DNA of 64,000 nucleotides from Fictibacillus halophilus (GTDB lineage Bacteria > Bacillota > Bacilli > Bacillales > Fictibacillaceae), in assembly GCF_016401385.1 (NCBI RefSeq), contig NZ_JAEACF010000002.1, forward strand, positions 1 through 64,000, in the 5' to 3' direction. Position numbers and translations under genes: made by a program. The notes beneath the pieces are model-generated. The model was not told the origin of the DNA. It ran no database searches and saw only the letters and a list, made by a program, of their open reading frames with translations. Every line of letters starts with the position of its first letter. Positions within the stretch are counted from its first letter, which is position 1. Positions 36,054 through 45,664 of this stretch are shown piece by piece.

Positions 36054-36213
36054 TACTTTCATAGAGCACCAATGATATAACAGCTTTCATAAAAGGATGA
36101 TTCTTCCTATAATATTTAGCCGAAAAATGCACATTCTATAGTTGAGGACAAGTTCCTCAATCGCTTTTGATTTACGTTTCAAAACATCGTGATATCTTTA
36201 AGGAGGTATTTGT

Positions 36214-36378
36214 GTGGAAAAACGTAACCGAAAGTCCTCATTGCACAATAATGCTAAAGCTTCTCAAGCCAAAGGACTTGATGTCGAGTACTCAAGTGAA
36301 TTGGCAGATCAAAACGATCTTGAAGCACAAGCACGTGCACAAGCCGCTGACCGACGCCAGAAGAAAGGTCGTCGCTAA
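36214..36378 (+). CDS. yfhD: YfhD family small protein
   Basis: A 54-residue protein: KASQAKGLDVEYSSELADQNDLEAQARAQAADRRQ is the YfhD family pattern. GTG start at 36214 with AGGAGG 7 nt upstream. The yfhD-yfhE-yfhF-recX group is conserved in Bacillus; here it is spread by inserted genes. Function unknown. Confidence 0.85.
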   Translation: MEKRNRKSSLHNNAKASQAKGLDVEYSSELADQNDLEAQARAQAADRRQKKGRR

Positions 36379-36380
36379 GT

Positions 36381-36417
36381 GCAAAAAGACCTGCTGGGAT
36401 AGCAGGTCTTTTTTTAA
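36381..36417 (+). terminator. Terminator of yfhD
   Basis: AAAGACCTGCT / AGCAGGTCTTT around a short loop followed by T residues. Confidence 0.9.
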
Positions 36418-36445
36418 TATAGAAAATGTAATGCTTTTTTTACAT

Positions 36446-36572
36446 TGTGGATAAAGTTATTCACAGTCTGTGTATAATGTGCATAACTAATCCATCTCAT
36501 GAAATTAATTTGTGCAATTTTGTGCAAAACTTCTTTTTTATACACATTTTCTGTGGAAAAACATGTGGATAG
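36446..36572. promoter_or_regulatory. Cluster of DnaA-box-like sites
   Basis: Four 9-mers: TGTGGATAA at 36446-36454 (perfect box, reverse), TTATTCACA at 36457-36465, TGTGGAAAA at 36552-36560 and TGTGGATAG at 36564-36572 (reverse). The first two form a near-palindrome. The region between yfhD and maa is AT-rich and otherwise without genes. Confidence 0.55.
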
Positions 36573-36608
36573 TGTGTATATTTCTGAATTTTTTAAGCTT
36601 TAAATATA

Positions 36609-37172
36609 TTATTTCATTTCAATGGTCTTTATTATTTTTGCTGGATTTCCTCCAACGATTACATTAGAAGGAACATTTTTGGTCACTACCGCTCCAGAAG
36701 CGATAACCGCATTATCGCCAATTTTTACACCGGGATTAATAATGGCTCCCCCACCAAGCCAAACATTATTTCCGATCTCGATAGGTTTTCCATACTCAGC
36801 ACCTGAATTTCTTTCAAAAGGATCTATTGGATGCGTCGCTGTATAGATATGAACACCTGGGGCCAACATGCAATTGTCTCCGAAACGAACCTCACATACA
36901 TCTAAAATGGTACAGTCGAAGTTCGCATAAAAGTTTTCACCAACATGAATGTTATAGCCATAATCACATTTAAAGTTCGGCTCTATTCCAACATTCTGAC
37001 CGGTTGAACCGAACAATTCTTTTATCAAAGAAGTTCGCTTATCCCATTCCTCTTCTGTTGTGGCGTTGTACTCTCTTGTCAGCTTTCTCGCTTGAATGCG
37101 CTCGTTTACAAGCTGCTGATCATCAGGACGATACATTTCTCCATCTATCATTTTTTCTTTTTCCGTTTTCAT
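36609..37172 (-). CDS. maa: Maltose/sugar O-acetyltransferase (LbH family)
   Basis: A 187-residue left-handed beta-helix acetyltransferase. An N-terminal Mac domain ([26 protein letters not shown]) precedes hexapeptide repeats; the catalytic His is in [10 protein letters not shown], with [31 protein letters not shown] following. It transfers acetyl from acetyl-CoA to maltose or similar sugars. The ATG at 37172 is preceded by GGAACGG. Monocistronic or in a pair with the methyltransferase upstream. Confidence 0.9.
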   Translation of the reverse strand: MKTEKEKMIDGEMYRPDDQQLVNERIQARKLTREYNATTEEEWDKRTSLIKELFGSTGQNVGIEPNFKCDYGYNIHVGENFYANFDCTILDVCEVRFGDNCMLAPGVHIYTATHPIDPFERNSGAEYGKPIEIGNNVWLGGGAIINPGVKIGDNAVIASGAVVTKNVPSNVIVGGNPAKIIKTIEMK

Positions 37173-37199
37173 GAAGCACCGTTCCTTTCATAACTACTT

Positions 37200-38588
37200 C
37201 TATTTAAGTACTAACGTACAAACAGCTTCAACTTGTGAGGTTTGAGGAAACATATCCACAGGAGTGATCTGTTCCACTTCGAATCCATTACTTATTAACA
37301 TGTGGACATCTTTAGCTAATGTTGAAGGGTTACAGGATACATACACCATTTTTTTAGGTTTTGTTTTTATAATCGTATCTAAGAAAACAGGATCACATCC
37401 CGTTCTCGGGGGATCTACTACTACAACGTCAGGTTGCCAGCCTTCTTTCACCCATTTTGGAAGAAGTTTTTCAGCTTTGCCTGCTTCATAATGAGCATTC
37501 TTGATATTATGTTTTTCAGCATTTTTTCGGGCATCCATGATGGAATCTTTAATAATGTCCATCCCTCTTACTTCTTCTGCATCTTTTGCGAGCCACATGC
37601 CGATTGTACCCGAACCGCAATAAGCATCAACGACCTTTTCTTTACCAGTGAGGTTGGCCAGCCTTTTTACTTCGTTATATAGGTTTACGGTTTGCTCAGG
37701 ATTCAACTGGAAAAAAGCACGCGCTGAGAGCTCAAAACGTAGATCGCCAAGATGCTCAGTAATCGTATCTTTTCCGTAAATACCTTCTGTCTGTTCACCA
37801 AATATAAGCGACGTTTTCTCTTCGTTTACATTTTGAACAAAGGATGTCACCTGAGGAAGTCTTTTCTTGATTTCTTCAACAAAGAGTTCTTTTTTTGGCA
37901 ACTCATTCGTTGCGGTTACGATCACTAGCTGAATTTCGTCTGTACGGAAAGCAGTCCTAACAACAATCGTACGAATGCTGCCAGTTTGTTTTCTTTCCTC
38001 ATATACAGGTAGATTTAGATCTCGAATAATTTGTTTCACTTTATTCGTGACAATATTCGTATCTTCGTGTTGTACAAGACAGTGATCTATGTTGATCAAC
38101 TTATGTGAGTTACTGCTGTAAAGTCCTGCAATGATCGTATCGTCGATCTTACCAACTTGAAATTGAGACTTATTGCGATAAGCCCAAGGCTCGTCCATTC
38201 CAATTGTTTTTCTCACATTCAATTTATCTTTATGAATCTTTGTGTACCGCTCGAAGGCTTGTACAACAATATCTCGTTTTTCTTTGAGTTGAGCTGGATA
38301 AGACATATGTTGAATCTGACATCCGCCGCACGTCTCATAGATCGGGCAAGGTGGTGTTACTCTATCTTTTGACTTTTTAAATACTTTTTTAATCTTTGCT
38401 TCTGCTCGATTTGGGTAGACTTTTGTAATGATAACCGACATTTCTTCACCAGGAATTCCTCCAGGAACAAAGACAACTTGTCGTTGATGAAATCCGATCC
38501 CTTCTCCATTGATGCCTAATCGTTTGATGGATAGAGGGATTGTCTCACCAATCTTCATAATAGGATTATTTTGTTTAGTATTCTTCAT
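37200..38588 (-). CDS. rlmD: 23S rRNA (uracil-C5)-methyltransferase, RlmD/RlmCD type
   Basis: A 462-residue SAM-dependent methyltransferase. N-terminal TRAM domain ([15 protein letters not shown]), Fe-S cysteines in [18 protein letters not shown] motif [15 protein letters not shown] and the catalytic PPR/SCNP region: DPPRTGCDP and [12 protein letters not shown]. The B. subtilis homologue YefA (RlmCD) methylates U747 and U1939 of 23S rRNA. ATG at 38588 preferred; a GTG four codons upstream is possible. Confidence 0.9.
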   Translation of the reverse strand: MKNTKQNNPIMKIGETIPLSIKRLGINGEGIGFHQRQVVFVPGGIPGEEMSVIITKVYPNRAEAKIKKVFKKSKDRVTPPCPIYETCGGCQIQHMSYPAQLKEKRDIVVQAFERYTKIHKDKLNVRKTIGMDEPWAYRNKSQFQVGKIDDTIIAGLYSSNSHKLINIDHCLVQHEDTNIVTNKVKQIIRDLNLPVYEERKQTGSIRTIVVRTAFRTDEIQLVIVTATNELPKKELFVEEIKKRLPQVTSFVQNVNEEKTSLIFGEQTEGIYGKDTITEHLGDLRFELSARAFFQLNPEQTVNLYNEVKRLANLTGKEKVVDAYCGSGTIGMWLAKDAEEVRGMDIIKDSIMDARKNAEKHNIKNAHYEAGKAEKLLPKWVKEGWQPDVVVVDPPRTGCDPVFLDTIIKTKPKKMVYVSCNPSTLAKDVHMLISNGFEVEQITPVDMFPQTSQVEAVCTLVLK

Positions 38589-38756
38589 AATTATTTTCAC
38601 TCGTTTCTTAGCTAAAAGTGGCTTTCCTTATTGTAGACGAAACTTGCTCGTTCTACCAACTTCAAATTCAACTTACGAAGGGGCAAAGCTTTTTTGTCTC
38701 TTCAATTCAATCAATTAAATTCGTTTGTGAATTGTAAAAACCATACTAAAGTCAGA

Positions 38757-38785
38757 TTGTGTAGATTTTTCAAAATCTCTATAAT
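38757..38785 (+). promoter_or_regulatory. SigA-type promoter of the GH16 gene
   Basis: -35 TTGTGT and perfect -10 TATAAT with exactly 17 bp between. The expected transcription start (about 38792) abuts the first palindrome. Confidence 0.75.
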
Positions 38786-38793
38786 AGCTATAA

Positions 38794-38852
38794 CGAAAGC
38801 GCTTTCGTGAATTGAACTCTTATTTTTTTAATCGATTTCGAAACCGGTTTCG
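38794..38852. promoter_or_regulatory. Two 14-bp LacI/CcpA-type palindromic operators
   Basis: CGAAAGCGCTTTCG at 38794-38807 and CGAAACCGGTTTCG at 38839-38852, both perfect palindromes, centred 45 bp apart. The central CG and flanking pattern match LacI/GalR-family operators and resemble cre sites. The first overlaps the predicted transcription start. They are likely to control the glucanase. Confidence 0.7.
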
Positions 38853-38886
38853 TTTCAATGTTCATAACAAAGGAGGAGAATGTTCA

Positions 38887-41319
38887 GTGAAAAAAATCTG
38901 CGCTTTTGCAGTCTCTGCTTTATTAATGATGCCAAGTGGTGTAAACGCCTCAACAGAGGATGATGTGAATAAAGAAGTGCAAAAAAAGAAAGAAAAAACC
39001 AAATGGTCTCTTACCTGGTCCGATGAATTCAACAAGCCTAAAATTGATCCCCAAAAATGGACATATGATATCGGCAACTGGATAAAAGATGAAGATGGCA
39101 ATCTCATTACACCAGGCTGGGGAAACAATGAAAAACAGTATTATACGAACTCAGATGAAAACTCATTTATCAAAGACGGTAAATTGATTATCCGTGCTAA
39201 AAAAGAGAGCACAACTGATAATTCTGGTACTTATGATTATACGTCTGCCAAATTAAAAACCAAGGGATTATTTAGTCAAACGTATGGCCGGTATGAGGTT
39301 CGAGCCAAATCTCCTACAGGCAAAGGGTTATGGCCAGCGGTTTGGATGTTGCCCGAAAAGGATCGATATGGTGGCTGGGCTGCATCAGGTGAAATAGATA
39401 TCATGGAAGCTTGGGGCAGTAAACCAAATAAAGTGGCTGGCACGCTCCACTATGGTGAGACATGGCCAAACAATCGCTATACGGGCAAAGAATTTGAATT
39501 TCCTTTTAACGATGGAATTGATTCTTGGCACACATACGCCATTGAATGGGAACCTGGTGAAATCAGATGGTATGTAGACGGTGAACTGTATCAAACCCAA
39601 AATGAGTGGTATGCAAAAAGTCAAAATAATCCGATCAAGTTTTCGTATCCAGCACCATTCGATCAAAACTTTTATTTGATCATGAACCTCGCTGTTGGCG
39701 GATGGTTTGATGGAGATCCCGATGAAACGACTACGTTTCCTCAACAGATGGAGATTGACTATGTTCGTGTTTATGAATTAAAAAACCGAGATTATCGTTA
39801 CCCAGTGGAACCTGCTCCTAAGCCTGTAGAACTGCCTAAAGAAGCTAAACAACCACTTGAAGACGGAAACCTCGTTTATGATGGAAACTTTGAAAAGTCA
39901 TTTACACGTATCGATCAAAATGAAACACCATTTGATCCCTTCTACTGGAACCTTGTCACTCTTCCTGACTTTGGTGGTGCGGCCTCTGCAGAAAAAGAAA
40001 TGATCGATAACAAGAATTTTGCTAAGATTACTCCACAAGTTCCTGGATCTTTTTCACATTCTGTACAAGCGATCCAACTTATTTCTCTTGGTAAAAGCGG
40101 ACGTTACAAAGTCAGCTTTGATGCAAAGGCAGCATCTGATCGACAAATGTCTGTTAAAGTTGGCGGTGGCGCAGAGCGTGGCTGGGGCAAATACTCGAAT
40201 GAAGAAACGATTAAATTAGGCGATACACTTGAAACCTATTCCTTTACGTTTGATATGCTTGCAGATACGGATCTTGCCGCTCGATTAGAATTCAATTTAG
40301 GGAACAACGGAAGCATTCCGGTTTGGATCGGTAACGTGCGTGTAGAAGAAATAACAAATGAACCTATTAATGAGTCTGCCACAAAGCCTCCACTTCCAGA
40401 TGGTAACCACATATACAATGGCACATTTGATCAAGGCGATATGGATCGCTTAACGTATTGGGAGTTTGTTTCAAATCACAAAAAAGATAGAGCAGTTGTT
40501 AACGAGAAAGCTCGTGAATTTCATGCTAATTTAAAGAGTCATTCTTCTAAGAAAACAGATAAGTACCTTGTTCAAAAAGGAATACAGTTGATAAAGGGAA
40601 ACGAGTACCTTCTATCCTTTAAAGGAAAAGCAGATAGAGCTAGATCCATTGAAGTTGGTGTGCTAGATGAGAGCGGCAATAAATCGTATTTAGCACCCGC
40701 AAAAGTGACTCTAAACAAAAAGAGTGATACGCACGAGGTAAGATTTACGTATGAAGGAGAAACATCAGATTATAATAGCCAGTTGATCTTTTATTTAGGT
40801 GGAAATTCTGCTGATGTTTACTTAGATGACATGGTTTTGAAGAAATTAACCAATATTCCCGATTACAACGAAGTGGATATACAACCATTAAAAAATGGAG
40901 ATTTTCTTTCCGGCCTTTCTTTTTGGAACCCTTACATCCATTTCGATGCAAATGCTCAAATTGTGAGTGAAGACGATCAAGCCAAGATCAGCATCGACTC
41001 TGAAGGAAATGAGCCTTGGAGCGTTCTTTTAGAACAAGGCAATTTAAAGTTAGTTGAAGGATTGAATTACGAATTACGTTTTTCGGTCTCCTCACAGATC
41101 GCTCGCAACATAGAGGTAACGTTAGAGAATGCACAATACAAACGATATTTTGCTGAAAAAGTTGACATCGGAAATGAAGAAACCACATACACGTTTAAGT
41201 TTACTCCTACTGAAACAGATACGATGTCATTGAAGTTCCTTCTTGGAAAAAGTCCCGAATCTCCGCTGGGCAAACATGTGATTTATCTAGATAACATACA
41301 GCTAAATGTACTTAAATAA
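38887..41319 (+). CDS. Secreted GH16 beta-glucanase with C-terminal carbohydrate-binding modules
   Basis: An 810-residue secreted protein. The signal peptide (ICAFAVSALLMMPSGVNA) starts at the GTG at 38887, 10 nt after AAAGGAGG. The GH16 domain spans about residues 38-315 with the catalytic motif GEIDIMEAWG (E169, D171, E174). This form with an inserted Met is the laminarinase type, cutting beta-1,3 or 1,3-1,4 glucans. Three jelly-roll CBM4/9-like modules follow (about 345-495, 510-655, 670-808), each opening with a D/PL-x-DGN or NGDF motif. Nothing like it is in the B. subtilis order here, so it may be acquired. Confidence 0.9.
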   Translation: MKKICAFAVSALLMMPSGVNASTEDDVNKEVQKKKEKTKWSLTWSDEFNKPKIDPQKWTYDIGNWIKDEDGNLITPGWGNNEKQYYTNSDENSFIKDGKLIIRAKKESTTDNSGTYDYTSAKLKTKGLFSQTYGRYEVRAKSPTGKGLWPAVWMLPEKDRYGGWAASGEIDIMEAWGSKPNKVAGTLHYGETWPNNRYTGKEFEFPFNDGIDSWHTYAIEWEPGEIRWYVDGELYQTQNEWYAKSQNNPIKFSYPAPFDQNFYLIMNLAVGGWFDGDPDETTTFPQQMEIDYVRVYELKNRDYRYPVEPAPKPVELPKEAKQPLEDGNLVYDGNFEKSFTRIDQNETPFDPFYWNLVTLPDFGGAASAEKEMIDNKNFAKITPQVPGSFSHSVQAIQLISLGKSGRYKVSFDAKAASDRQMSVKVGGGAERGWGKYSNEETIKLGDTLETYSFTFDMLADTDLAARLEFNLGNNGSIPVWIGNVRVEEITNEPINESATKPPLPDGNHIYNGTFDQGDMDRLTYWEFVSNHKKDRAVVNEKAREFHANLKSHSSKKTDKYLVQKGIQLIKGNEYLLSFKGKADRARSIEVGVLDESGNKSYLAPAKVTLNKKSDTHEVRFTYEGETSDYNSQLIFYLGGNSADVYLDDMVLKKLTNIPDYNEVDIQPLKNGDFLSGLSFWNPYIHFDANAQIVSEDDQAKISIDSEGNEPWSVLLEQGNLKLVEGLNYELRFSVSSQIARNIEVTLENAQYKRYFAEKVDIGNEETTYTFKFTPTETDTMSLKFLLGKSPESPLGKHVIYLDNIQLNVLK

Positions 41320-41325
41320 ATAGGG

Positions 41326-41372
41326 AACGCTTGAATCTCTGTTTTCTTATAGCAGAGGTTTAAGCGTTTTTT
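41326..41372 (+). terminator. Terminator of the GH16 gene
   Basis: AACGCTTGAA-x-CTCTG / CAGAG-x-TTTAAGCGTT followed by T residues. Confidence 0.9.
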
Positions 41373-41395
41373 ATTGCATGCTTTTTAGTACAAAA

Positions 41396-41435
41396 AAAGA
41401 AACACCTTCGCAATTTATGCAAAAGTGTTTTTTCA
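41396..41435 (-). terminator. Terminator of pdaA
   Basis: On the minus strand AAACAC-x-TTTTGC / GCGAAGGTGTTT followed by CTTTTTTT. Confidence 0.65.
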
Positions 41436-42248
41436 AGACTTAAATAATAATGGAGTGGGTACAGATTTTTTAAGCTGTAAGTCGTCTAAGCTTTTAAATG
41501 TATAGCCTCTCTTCTGAAGAGCCTCAATCGTGCGTTCAAGTGCATCTGCATTGTCTTTAGACACCGTATGCAGAAGCATGATGCTGCCTGGATGGATCTG
41601 CTTCATGATCTGGTTGTACGAATATTGCCAACCACGCTGTTTATTGGTTTCCCAATCTAAAAATGCAAGTGACCAGAACACATGTGTATAACCTTCTTGT
41701 TTAGCAAGCATAATCGTTCTTTCGCTAAACACTCCTCTTGGAGGTCTAATATAATTCATATTGGTTTTTCCCGTTATCTCCGTGTATCTGAGCTTTACTT
41801 TTTCGAGTTCGTTTTTTAATCGTGCATCAGACACTTGGGTAAGATCTGGATGGTAATAGGAGTGATTCCCTACAATATGCCCTTCTTCAGCCATACGTTT
41901 TATTAGGTGAGGGTGAGTCTTCATAAATTGTCCGGTTACAAAAAAGGCTGCAGGTACTTTCTTTCTCTTCAACACATCCAAAACGTTATCGGTATAACCA
42001 TTTTCGTATCCGTTATCAAAGGTTAAATAGATATCTTTTTTTGCTGGGTCTCCAATAAAAAGACTATCGTATTTATGAATAAGCTCCATGTATCTTGCAT
42101 CTGTGATCGGAGGCTTCTCTTCCCCTTTTTTCTCAAAATACCATTCCAGTCTTTGATTGGATACGCCTCTTTGAGCATAAATAACATGTGTTTGTGTAAA
42201 AAATATGATTGAAACCAATATTAGGCACAGGAGCCGATTGATTCTCAT
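41433..42248 (-). CDS. pdaA: Delta-lactam-biosynthetic de-N-acetylase PdaA
   Basis: A 271-residue secreted polysaccharide deacetylase with an N-terminal signal peptide. The NodB domain has TFDNGYENG (D78), HSYYHPDLT as the metal His motif, RPPRGVFSE and LLHTVS. The PdaA-specific YDSLFIGDPAKKDIYLTFDNG is present. PdaA removes the acetyl group from muramic acid, leading to muramic delta-lactam in the spore cortex. The ATG at 42248 follows AAGGAGG. Confidence 0.95.
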   Translation of the reverse strand: MRINRLLCLILVSIIFFTQTHVIYAQRGVSNQRLEWYFEKKGEEKPPITDARYMELIHKYDSLFIGDPAKKDIYLTFDNGYENGYTDNVLDVLKRKKVPAAFFVTGQFMKTHPHLIKRMAEEGHIVGNHSYYHPDLTQVSDARLKNELEKVKLRYTEITGKTNMNYIRPPRGVFSERTIMLAKQEGYTHVFWSLAFLDWETNKQRGWQYSYNQIMKQIHPGSIMLLHTVSKDNADALERTIEALQKRGYTFKSLDDLQLKKSVPTPLLFKS

Positions 42249-42355
42249 TAAACTTCCTCCTTCAAGCGACAACCTATACCTTTATTTTGTTGATATTGCA
42301 GAAAACCATGCTAGGGATATAAAGGAAACGAATGTACTTGGTGATACGAAATGTC

Positions 42356-42460
42356 TGGTGTTGGTGAATCCTAAAGTTTGCTTCTTCAATCCACAACTTT
42401 TGATGCCCAATCCTAAAGTTTGCTCCTTCAATCCACAAGTTTTTGCGATTTATCCACGAG
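42356..42460 (-). repeat. Tandem array 2, 21-bp period, five degenerate units
   Basis: Units at 42356, 42377, 42398, 42419 and 42440, each 21 bp on the + strand. Read on the minus strand they begin CTCGTGGATA, CTTGTGGATT, CTTTAGGATT, GTTGTGGATT, CTTTAGGATT, the same two core words as array 1. It lies between pdaA and the fumA terminator. Confidence 0.85.
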
Positions 42461-42517
42461 TCTACATGGATAGACACTTTTCGACACTCTTTATTCATCT
42501 CACGCTGTAAAAAGCAA

Positions 42518-42553
42518 AAAACCACAGTTCCATATAGAACTGTGGCTCACTCA
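42518..42553 (-). terminator. Terminator of fumA
   Basis: CCACAGTTC / GAACTGTGG with a 6-nt loop and TTTTTT on the minus strand. Confidence 0.9.
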
Positions 42554-42563
42554 TACATCATTT

Positions 42564-44111
42564 TTATTTAAATACTGGTTCTTTAAACTGCTCTAGCTTT
42601 TGTAAGGAAGACTTCTCCACATGCTCATGAAGACTGTTTCCGTGTGAGTCCATCGTTACAACGGCTGTAAATCCATTAACGCGGATGTGCCACATTGCTT
42701 CTGGAACTCCGAATTTCATAAGGTCGACACCTTCTACTTTCTCCATACACTCTGCGTAATATTGTGCAGCACCGCCGATAGCGTTCAGATAAACACCGCC
42801 GTGTTCTTTTAGAGCGGCTAATGTTTTTGGACCCATTCCACCTTTACCAATAACCGCGCGGATTCCAAACTTCTTCATGATGTCGCCTTGGTAAGGTTCT
42901 TCACGAATACTTGTCGTTGGTCCTGCCGCTTTTACGACCCAATTTCCTTCAGCGTCTTTTGCCATTACTGGTCCGCAGTGATAGATGATCTGACCGTTCA
43001 GATCGATTGGAGCCGGATTATCCATTAAATGTTTATGAATAGCATCTCGACCTGTATGCATCATCCCGTTGATCGTCACAACATCTCCGACTTTTAGCTC
43101 TCGGATCTGTTCTTCGGTAATAGGAGCTTCAAGGGTGACGCTTCTCGTTTTTTCTTCCTGCTGTTCAACAGCTGCTGCAGCTTCCTCTTCAGCTTTAGTG
43201 AAGTCCACTTCTTCGCCTTCTGTATACAACCATTCTTGAATTTCTCCCGTTTCAGCGTTCAGTTTTACACCTAAACGGCGGTAAGCCCAGCAGTTATAAG
43301 CTACTGATACAAAGAAGCTCGCTGGAATACGGTTGATCACGCCAACTTTACAGCCAAGTAAAGTGGTTTCACCGCCAAAGCCCATCGTACCGATACCTAG
43401 TTTATTTGCATTTTCCATCACATACTCTTCAAGTTTACGAAGGTTTTCGTTTGGATTTACGTCATCTACAGAACGGAATAACATTTCTTTCGCTAGCTCG
43501 TAACCTGATGTACGGTCTCCACCAATCCCAACACCGATAAAACCGGCACTGCAGCCTTGGCCTTGAGCTTGATAAACAGAGTGCATGATACATTTACGGA
43601 TACCGTCCAGATCACGCCCCGCACGTCCTAGGCCTTCTAACTCAGCAGGAAGGCTATATTGGATGTTCTTATTCTCACAACCGCCGCCTTTTAAGATCAG
43701 ACGAGCATCAATGTAATCCTCTTCCCACTGCTCAAATTTAATAACAGGTGTTCCGTCTCCTAGGTTGTCCCCACTGTTGTCTCCAGTGATTGAATCAACT
43801 GAGTTCGGACGCAATTTCGTATCTTTTGTTGCATCTGCGATCGCTTGACGAATCGCTTTTTTCATCTTAATCTGGTTCGCTCCTACAGGAACTTTGATTT
43901 TAAATGTCGGAAGTCCAGTATCCTGACAGATCGGCGAAACATTTTCATCTGCTTTTAAAATATTATCTGTAATCGTATCAAGAGACATCGCAGCACGTGT
44001 TCCGGCGTTTTCTTTTAGCTTAGCTGCAAGAATGGCACGGCGAACGTCTTTTGGCAATTTCGTTGATGTTTCTACAATGAGCTTGTACATGCTTTCTTGA
44101 AATTTCTCCAT
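42564..44111 (-). CDS. fumA: Fumarate hydratase, class I (Fe-S)
   Basis: A 515-residue class I fumarase that interconverts fumarate and malate. The N-terminal alpha domain has Fe-S cysteines in SPICQDTG, QGCSAGF and LLGCKVG; the beta domain contains VVTINGMMHTGRDAIHKHL, YHCGPVM and GGAAQYYAE. Both domains are fused, as in FumA/FumB. Its oxygen-labile cluster contrasts with class II FumC. The ATG at 44111 follows AAGAGATG. Confidence 0.93.
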   Translation of the reverse strand: MEKFQESMYKLIVETSTKLPKDVRRAILAAKLKENAGTRAAMSLDTITDNILKADENVSPICQDTGLPTFKIKVPVGANQIKMKKAIRQAIADATKDTKLRPNSVDSITGDNSGDNLGDGTPVIKFEQWEEDYIDARLILKGGGCENKNIQYSLPAELEGLGRAGRDLDGIRKCIMHSVYQAQGQGCSAGFIGVGIGGDRTSGYELAKEMLFRSVDDVNPNENLRKLEEYVMENANKLGIGTMGFGGETTLLGCKVGVINRIPASFFVSVAYNCWAYRRLGVKLNAETGEIQEWLYTEGEEVDFTKAEEEAAAAVEQQEEKTRSVTLEAPITEEQIRELKVGDVVTINGMMHTGRDAIHKHLMDNPAPIDLNGQIIYHCGPVMAKDAEGNWVVKAAGPTTSIREEPYQGDIMKKFGIRAVIGKGGMGPKTLAALKEHGGVYLNAIGGAAQYYAECMEKVEGVDLMKFGVPEAMWHIRVNGFTAVVTMDSHGNSLHEHVEKSSLQKLEQFKEPVFK

Positions 44112-44177
44112 CTCTTCACTACCCCTTTGTGACTTGCTATTGTAAGCGTAATCAAAATTATTAATGAGTTCATTATA

Positions 44178-44216
44178 ACAAAAAAAACCGTCTCTTTAAT
44201 AAAGAAACGGTTTTCG
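44178..44216 (-). terminator. Terminator of the SE1561 gene
   Basis: AAAACCGTTTCTTTA / TAAAGAGACGGTTTT followed by a T run on the minus strand. Confidence 0.9.
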
Positions 44217-44219
44217 AGC

Positions 44220-44411
44220 TTATTTTTCTTCCCAATCGTGACGGAACTGTTTGCACTTTTCTTCTAAGTCATCCAGCATTCCGATGATTCGGTCGATCTC
44301 TTCAATTCCTGCTGTTTCAGCATCTATAGAATCTAAAACATCAACTAATAAGTCAATACGATTTTTAATATATTCTTTTTGAGAGGATTTATCCTGAATA
44401 GAGTTACCCAT
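44220..44411 (-). CDS. SE1561 family small protein
   Basis: A 63-residue acidic helical protein: KNRIDLLVDVLDSIDAE, then EEIDRIIGMLDDLEEKC. It matches my memory of the SE1561 family of Bacillales. ATG at 44411 follows GGAGAG. Function unknown. Confidence 0.75.
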   Translation of the reverse strand: MGNSIQDKSSQKEYIKNRIDLLVDVLDSIDAETAGIEEIDRIIGMLDDLEEKCKQFRHDWEEK

Positions 44412-44545
44412 GTTGATCTCTCCTTTCCATCCCTTCTACTTTAACAAGGTCAGCGGGTTTTGCCAACAGAAGATTATCCTTTTTCTTTAATGTGGGTTCG
44501 GTTAAGATAGATACTGTCCATTTATGGTCGCAAAGGAGATGTATG

Positions 44546-45664
44546 ATGGTGTTAAAAACCGAATTAAAAGCGATAACCCCAAAGAACGATCCGTGGGAAG
44601 CTTATTTAGATATGAGTGAACATAAAAAACTTCAGCTTTCGAATATAGAAATAACGACAACCACATTGTGCAACATGCGATGTGCGCACTGTGCTGTCGG
44701 ATACACGCTTCAAACAAAAGACCCTGAGCCTCTTCCGCTTGATCTTGTTATCCAACGACTCGATGAGATTCCTCAATTAAGAGCTTTCAGTATTACTGGC
44801 GGTGAGCCGATGCTTTCCTTAAAATCAGTAAATAATTACGTTGTGCCATTGTTAAAATACGCAAGAGAACGTGGTGCACGTACTCAGATCAACTCAAATT
44901 TAACTTTAGATTTAGCACGCTACGAAAAAATTATTCCGTATTTGGATGTGCTTCACATTTCCCATAACTGGGGAACGGTGGAGGAATTTTCTGATACAGG
45001 TTTTGCCATGATGGAAAAGAAGCCTTCCGTTGACCAACGCCAAGCTTACTTTACCCGCTTAGTTGAAAACGCTCAAGCCTTAACAAAAGCTGGTGTGATG
45101 GTATCTGCTGAAACGATGTTAAATAAAAAGACGTTGCCCTACTTGGAAGAGATACATAACCATGTTCTTGAGATGGGCTGTCAGCGTCACGAGATTCACC
45201 CTATGTACCCCAGCGATTTCGCGAGTACATTGGAAACAATCTCTCTAAAAGAAATGCGTGAAAGTATTCATCACTTACTTGATATTCGTGATAAGAACAC
45301 TTGGATGCTATTTGGCACACTACCCTTTTATGCTTGCTCTGAAAACGAAGAGGACTTGCGTTTGATCAGAAGACTTCAAACAGAAGAAAATGTTACAGTT
45401 CGTAATGACCCTGATGGAAGATCAAGATTAAACATCAACCTCTTTGATGGGAATATTATCGTGACTGACTTTGGAGATGCTCCTGCACTCGGAAACATTA
45501 AAGATACAAGCTTGCTCGACGCGTATGAAACTTGGAACGAATCAGCTCTTGCTAAAGAACTAAGCTGTCACTGTCCTGCCGTTCAATGTCTAGGGCCTAA
45601 CGTACTTGTAAAACATTCTTACTATAAAGAAGTAGATTTCAAAAATAACACATCAAAGCTTTAA
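44546..45664 (+). CDS. yfkAB: Radical SAM protein YfkAB
   Basis: A 372-residue radical SAM enzyme. The cluster motif C42-X3-C46-X2-C49 is in TTLCNMRCAHC, followed by ITGGEP. The C-terminal cysteines (CHCPAVQC and an upstream ACSENE) suggest auxiliary cluster binding. Matches B. subtilis YfkAB in sequence features and in being near yfkD. ATG at 44546 has GGAG 7 nt upstream; the preceding ATG is too close. Substrate unknown. Confidence 0.9.
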   Translation: MVLKTELKAITPKNDPWEAYLDMSEHKKLQLSNIEITTTTLCNMRCAHCAVGYTLQTKDPEPLPLDLVIQRLDEIPQLRAFSITGGEPMLSLKSVNNYVVPLLKYARERGARTQINSNLTLDLARYEKIIPYLDVLHISHNWGTVEEFSDTGFAMMEKKPSVDQRQAYFTRLVENAQALTKAGVMVSAETMLNKKTLPYLEEIHNHVLEMGCQRHEIHPMYPSDFASTLETISLKEMRESIHHLLDIRDKNTWMLFGTLPFYACSENEEDLRLIRRLQTEENVTVRNDPDGRSRLNINLFDGNIIVTDFGDAPALGNIKDTSLLDAYETWNESALAKELSCHCPAVQCLGPNVLVKHSYYKEVDFKNNTSKL

